Shown here in pieces: positions 61,190 to 64,000 of a stretch of 64,000 nt of DNA (positions are counted from its first letter, which is position 1; each line of letters begins with the position of its first letter). The DNA is taken from NCBI RefSeq assembly GCF_000626675.1, contig NZ_CP006842.1, positions 2,728,001 to 2,792,000 on the forward strand, written 5' to 3'. This DNA comes from Corynebacterium glyciniphilum AJ 3170 (lineage in GTDB: Bacteria > Actinomycetota > Actinomycetes > Mycobacteriales > Mycobacteriaceae). The notes below the pieces were generated by a model, which was not told the origin of the DNA, ran no database searches, and saw only the letters and a program-made list of their open reading frames with translations. A program made the translations under genes and the position numbers.

Positions 61190-61837
61190 CTAATGAGGCC
61201 CCAACAGAAGCGGCGATAGATCATCCAGCCCGATGCACCCCGTAACGATCGTTTCCTAGGCGACATCAACGCCGAGCGCGTGTGCTCCAGCAATATCTGA
61301 GCTCAAGGAGTTGCGAAGGTGATCCACTTCGTCGTCCGCGAGGCCTAGCAGCTCCAGCCCGGCGTCAAACAGTCCTGCTCGTGGTTTGTAAGAACGAGCC
61401 TCCTCGCCGGTGAGGATGAGAGGTACCGGTACATCTATGTGGCGTATCGCAGCATCGAGGTCATGTCTGTCGATGTTCGACACCGCACAGGCCGGAATCG
61501 GACATGGACTCAGGAAATCGATACCGCCGCCGCGCTGCTCAGGGGTCCGTCAGTAGTTGAACTGATCGCGTGACAGTTCAGTGGCATCGAGTGGAGAGCC
61601 GACCGTGTCGAGAACCGACGATAAAGACTCGATCTCCAAGTCTCGCTGGGCACGAAGGGTCGCACCGCGCAATGCTGCAAGCCACAAAGGGAGGTTCCGA
61701 CCCCAGGCTGGTGCAAGCGCTGATCCGGAATAATCCGAGTACCCACCGGCTATTCTACGGACAATATTCCGAATGACCGGCCCATCTTCGGCAACGACTG
61801 TCCCATAGAAATCCAGCAGCACTCCTCGGTACGGCAT
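61190..61837 (-). pseudogene. HAD-superfamily hydrolase with two in-frame stop codons
   Basis: One uninterrupted reading frame of 216 codons on the minus strand carries the whole HAD layout: MPYRGVLLDFYGTVVAEDG at the N-terminus, VSNIDRHDLDAAIRH (motif II), EEARSYKPRAGLFDAGLELL (motif III) and HALGVDVA near the C-terminus. It is broken by TGA at 61550-61552 (after SRDQFNY) and TAG at 61256-61258 (after GVDVA), both where the family normally has Trp (TGG). Readthrough continues as RTPEQRGGG and TIVTGCIGLDDLSPLLLG. The motif I aspartate pair is replaced in part (LDFYGT has one D). Pseudogene is the likeliest reading. Confidence 0.75.
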
Positions 61838-62095
61838 GGTAACTAGTACGTCATGCCTAGTCTCACAGGAGCCAGGATCCGATGAGGCCCACCGGCTACT
61901 ACCGATACCTGTTCTGGGCTATGCTGTCGCCCCATGAATCTGCGGAGCTCGTCGAGACCGGCCAACGGTAGAACAGGGGCCACCGCAGCTTCCACAGCTC
62001 CTACACCCCACACAACCTCTGAAAACCACCACCCCAACCCCCGCCGGGGCCGGGCGGCCAGCCGCACCCCCCGGACCACACACACCCACACACAC
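61838..62095. other. Intergenic region between HAD pseudogene and rRNA operon
   Basis: Contains CA-rich microsatellite-like sequence (CACACACCCACACACAC, about 62078-62095) and a short frame on the plus strand from 61934 without similarity to known proteins. TATGCT (61919-61924) resembles a -10. No RNA gene was recognised. Confidence 0.5.
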
Positions 62096-62143
62096 AAAAA
62101 AGAGAGGCCCCAGCAGCCAGCCACAAAGCTGACCACCGGGACC
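62096..62143 (-). terminator. Intrinsic terminator of the rRNA operon
   Basis: On the minus strand a 16-bp stem with several G-U pairs (62128-62143 with 62106-62121, loop 6 nt) is followed by TCTCTTTTTT. It lies 16 nt after the 5S rRNA. Confidence 0.85.
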
Positions 62144-62158
62144 TCCCCAGACACTTAA

Positions 62159-62276
62159 TGCCGGCGGCGTCCTACTCTCCCACACCCTCCCGGGTGCAGT
62201 ACCATCGGCGCAGGCAGGCTTAGCTTCCGGGTTCGGAAAGGGACCGGGCGTGACCCCACCGCTAAAACCACCGACA
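62159..62276 (-). rRNA. rrf: 5S rRNA
   Basis: 118 nt. Ends pair through a 9-bp helix (62268-62276 with 62159-62167). The conserved CCGAACCCGGAAGCTAAGCC core and CGATGGTACTGC segment are both present. Downstream of 23S in the order 23S-5S. Confidence 0.96.
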
Positions 62277-62447
62277 AACACACACGAAACAAACACACAC
62301 CCAACCCCGCCAACAACCCCTCCCCAGGGACAAAACCCCACAAAAGAGAAGCCAACAGACTGGTGCACTGTGCCGTTCCAGACACTGCACAATGAACGCG
62401 AAAATACCTTCACACTACTACACAACAGAACCACTCGTTACAACGTT
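62277..62447 (-). other. 23S-5S internal spacer
   Basis: About 170 nt without a tRNA gene. Contains an inverted repeat CAGTGTCTGGAACGGCACAG-like region that may be an RNase III processing stem. The 23S end is estimated from the conserved 3' terminus, so the boundary is approximate. Confidence 0.6.

Positions 62448-64000
<1,553 letters not shown>

Noticed and set aside
61934..62158. 74-codon plus-strand frame with a -10-like TATGCT upstream
   Set aside because: Product is Thr/His/Pro/Arg low-complexity from a CA-rich tract and runs into the rRNA terminator.
61919..62434. Frames across the rRNA terminator, 5S and spacer
   Set aside because: They translate rRNA and structured non-coding sequence; low-complexity Trp/Gly/Val product.

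Overview
The window is high-GC (roughly 60-65 %) actinobacterial chromosome, most likely from a Corynebacterium of the higher-GC group or a close relative. Several things point there: gene neighbourhoods shared with Corynebacterium and Mycobacterium (lhr-nei2, ctpE-echA6, gltA/serC/sepH/TrmH, cspB/rpf, XPB helicase with its partner, dapC), GlxR-type and DtxR-type operators, mycoredoxin, Rpf and SepH, and many genes whose start codon lies 6-8 nt after a TAnnnT -10 hexamer, implying leaderless mRNAs. These identifications come from reading protein motifs and gene order; no database search was possible.

Layout. 1-8.1 kb: 3' end of pgi, a DUF559-like PD-(D/E)xK protein bracketed by two copies of one palindromic element, then nei2 and the giant helicase lhr (DNA repair). 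8.2-15.7 kb: cysQ, a phospholipase-D-like cardiolipin synthase, thyA-dfrA-mycoredoxin (thymidylate/folate/redox), a DUF485-monocarboxylate symporter operon with a GlxR-like operator, and a CPA2 antiporter. 15.8-20.8 kb: tRNA-Arg(CCT), an MMPL exporter divergent from a TetR gene that is translationally coupled to two bPH2 (DUF304) membrane proteins. 20.8-26.8 kb: a CE1758/CE1759-type luciferase-like monooxygenase and FMN reductase pair behind a 24-bp palindromic operator, ctpE-echA6 and an aldo/keto reductase. 26.8-30.8 kb: an XRE regulator, membrane protein and ABC-2 transporter operon, uraD, and an FKBP isomerase.

30.9-45.1 kb: gltA and serC divergent around a 329-bp control region that holds a possible small ORF; sepH; a TetR/membrane-permease pair around a clean palindromic operator; a DUF899 relic; a TrmH-type methyltransferase and purine permease; glutaminyl cyclase lipoprotein, MFS protein, DUF2771-like protein, cspB; rpf with a perfect GlxR/CRP site. 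45.2-50.7 kb: XPB partner protein and XPB helicase, a DUF3239-like protein, and a DinB/DUF664 protein. 50.7-55.5 kb: 5-oxoprolinase operon pxpA, pxpBC fusion, biotin carboxylase-BCCP and a GntR regulator, preceded by a perfect 55-bp palindrome whose centre resembles a GntR operator. 55.5-61.8 kb: cysteine desulfhydrase-like gene and alpha/beta hydrolase divergent from a DapC-like aminotransferase through a symmetric shared -10 element, a core-MetE-like protein, an iron-siderophore lipoprotein under a DtxR-like box, and a HAD hydrolase pseudogene with two in-frame stops. 62.1-64 kb: 3' end of an rRNA operon on the minus strand (terminator, 5S, partial 23S).

No CRISPR array, prophage, plasmid or intact insertion sequence was recognised. 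The most unusual signals are the long perfect intergenic palindromes, the symmetric bidirectional leaderless promoter, and the pxp operon with its own biotin carboxylase and palindromic control region.
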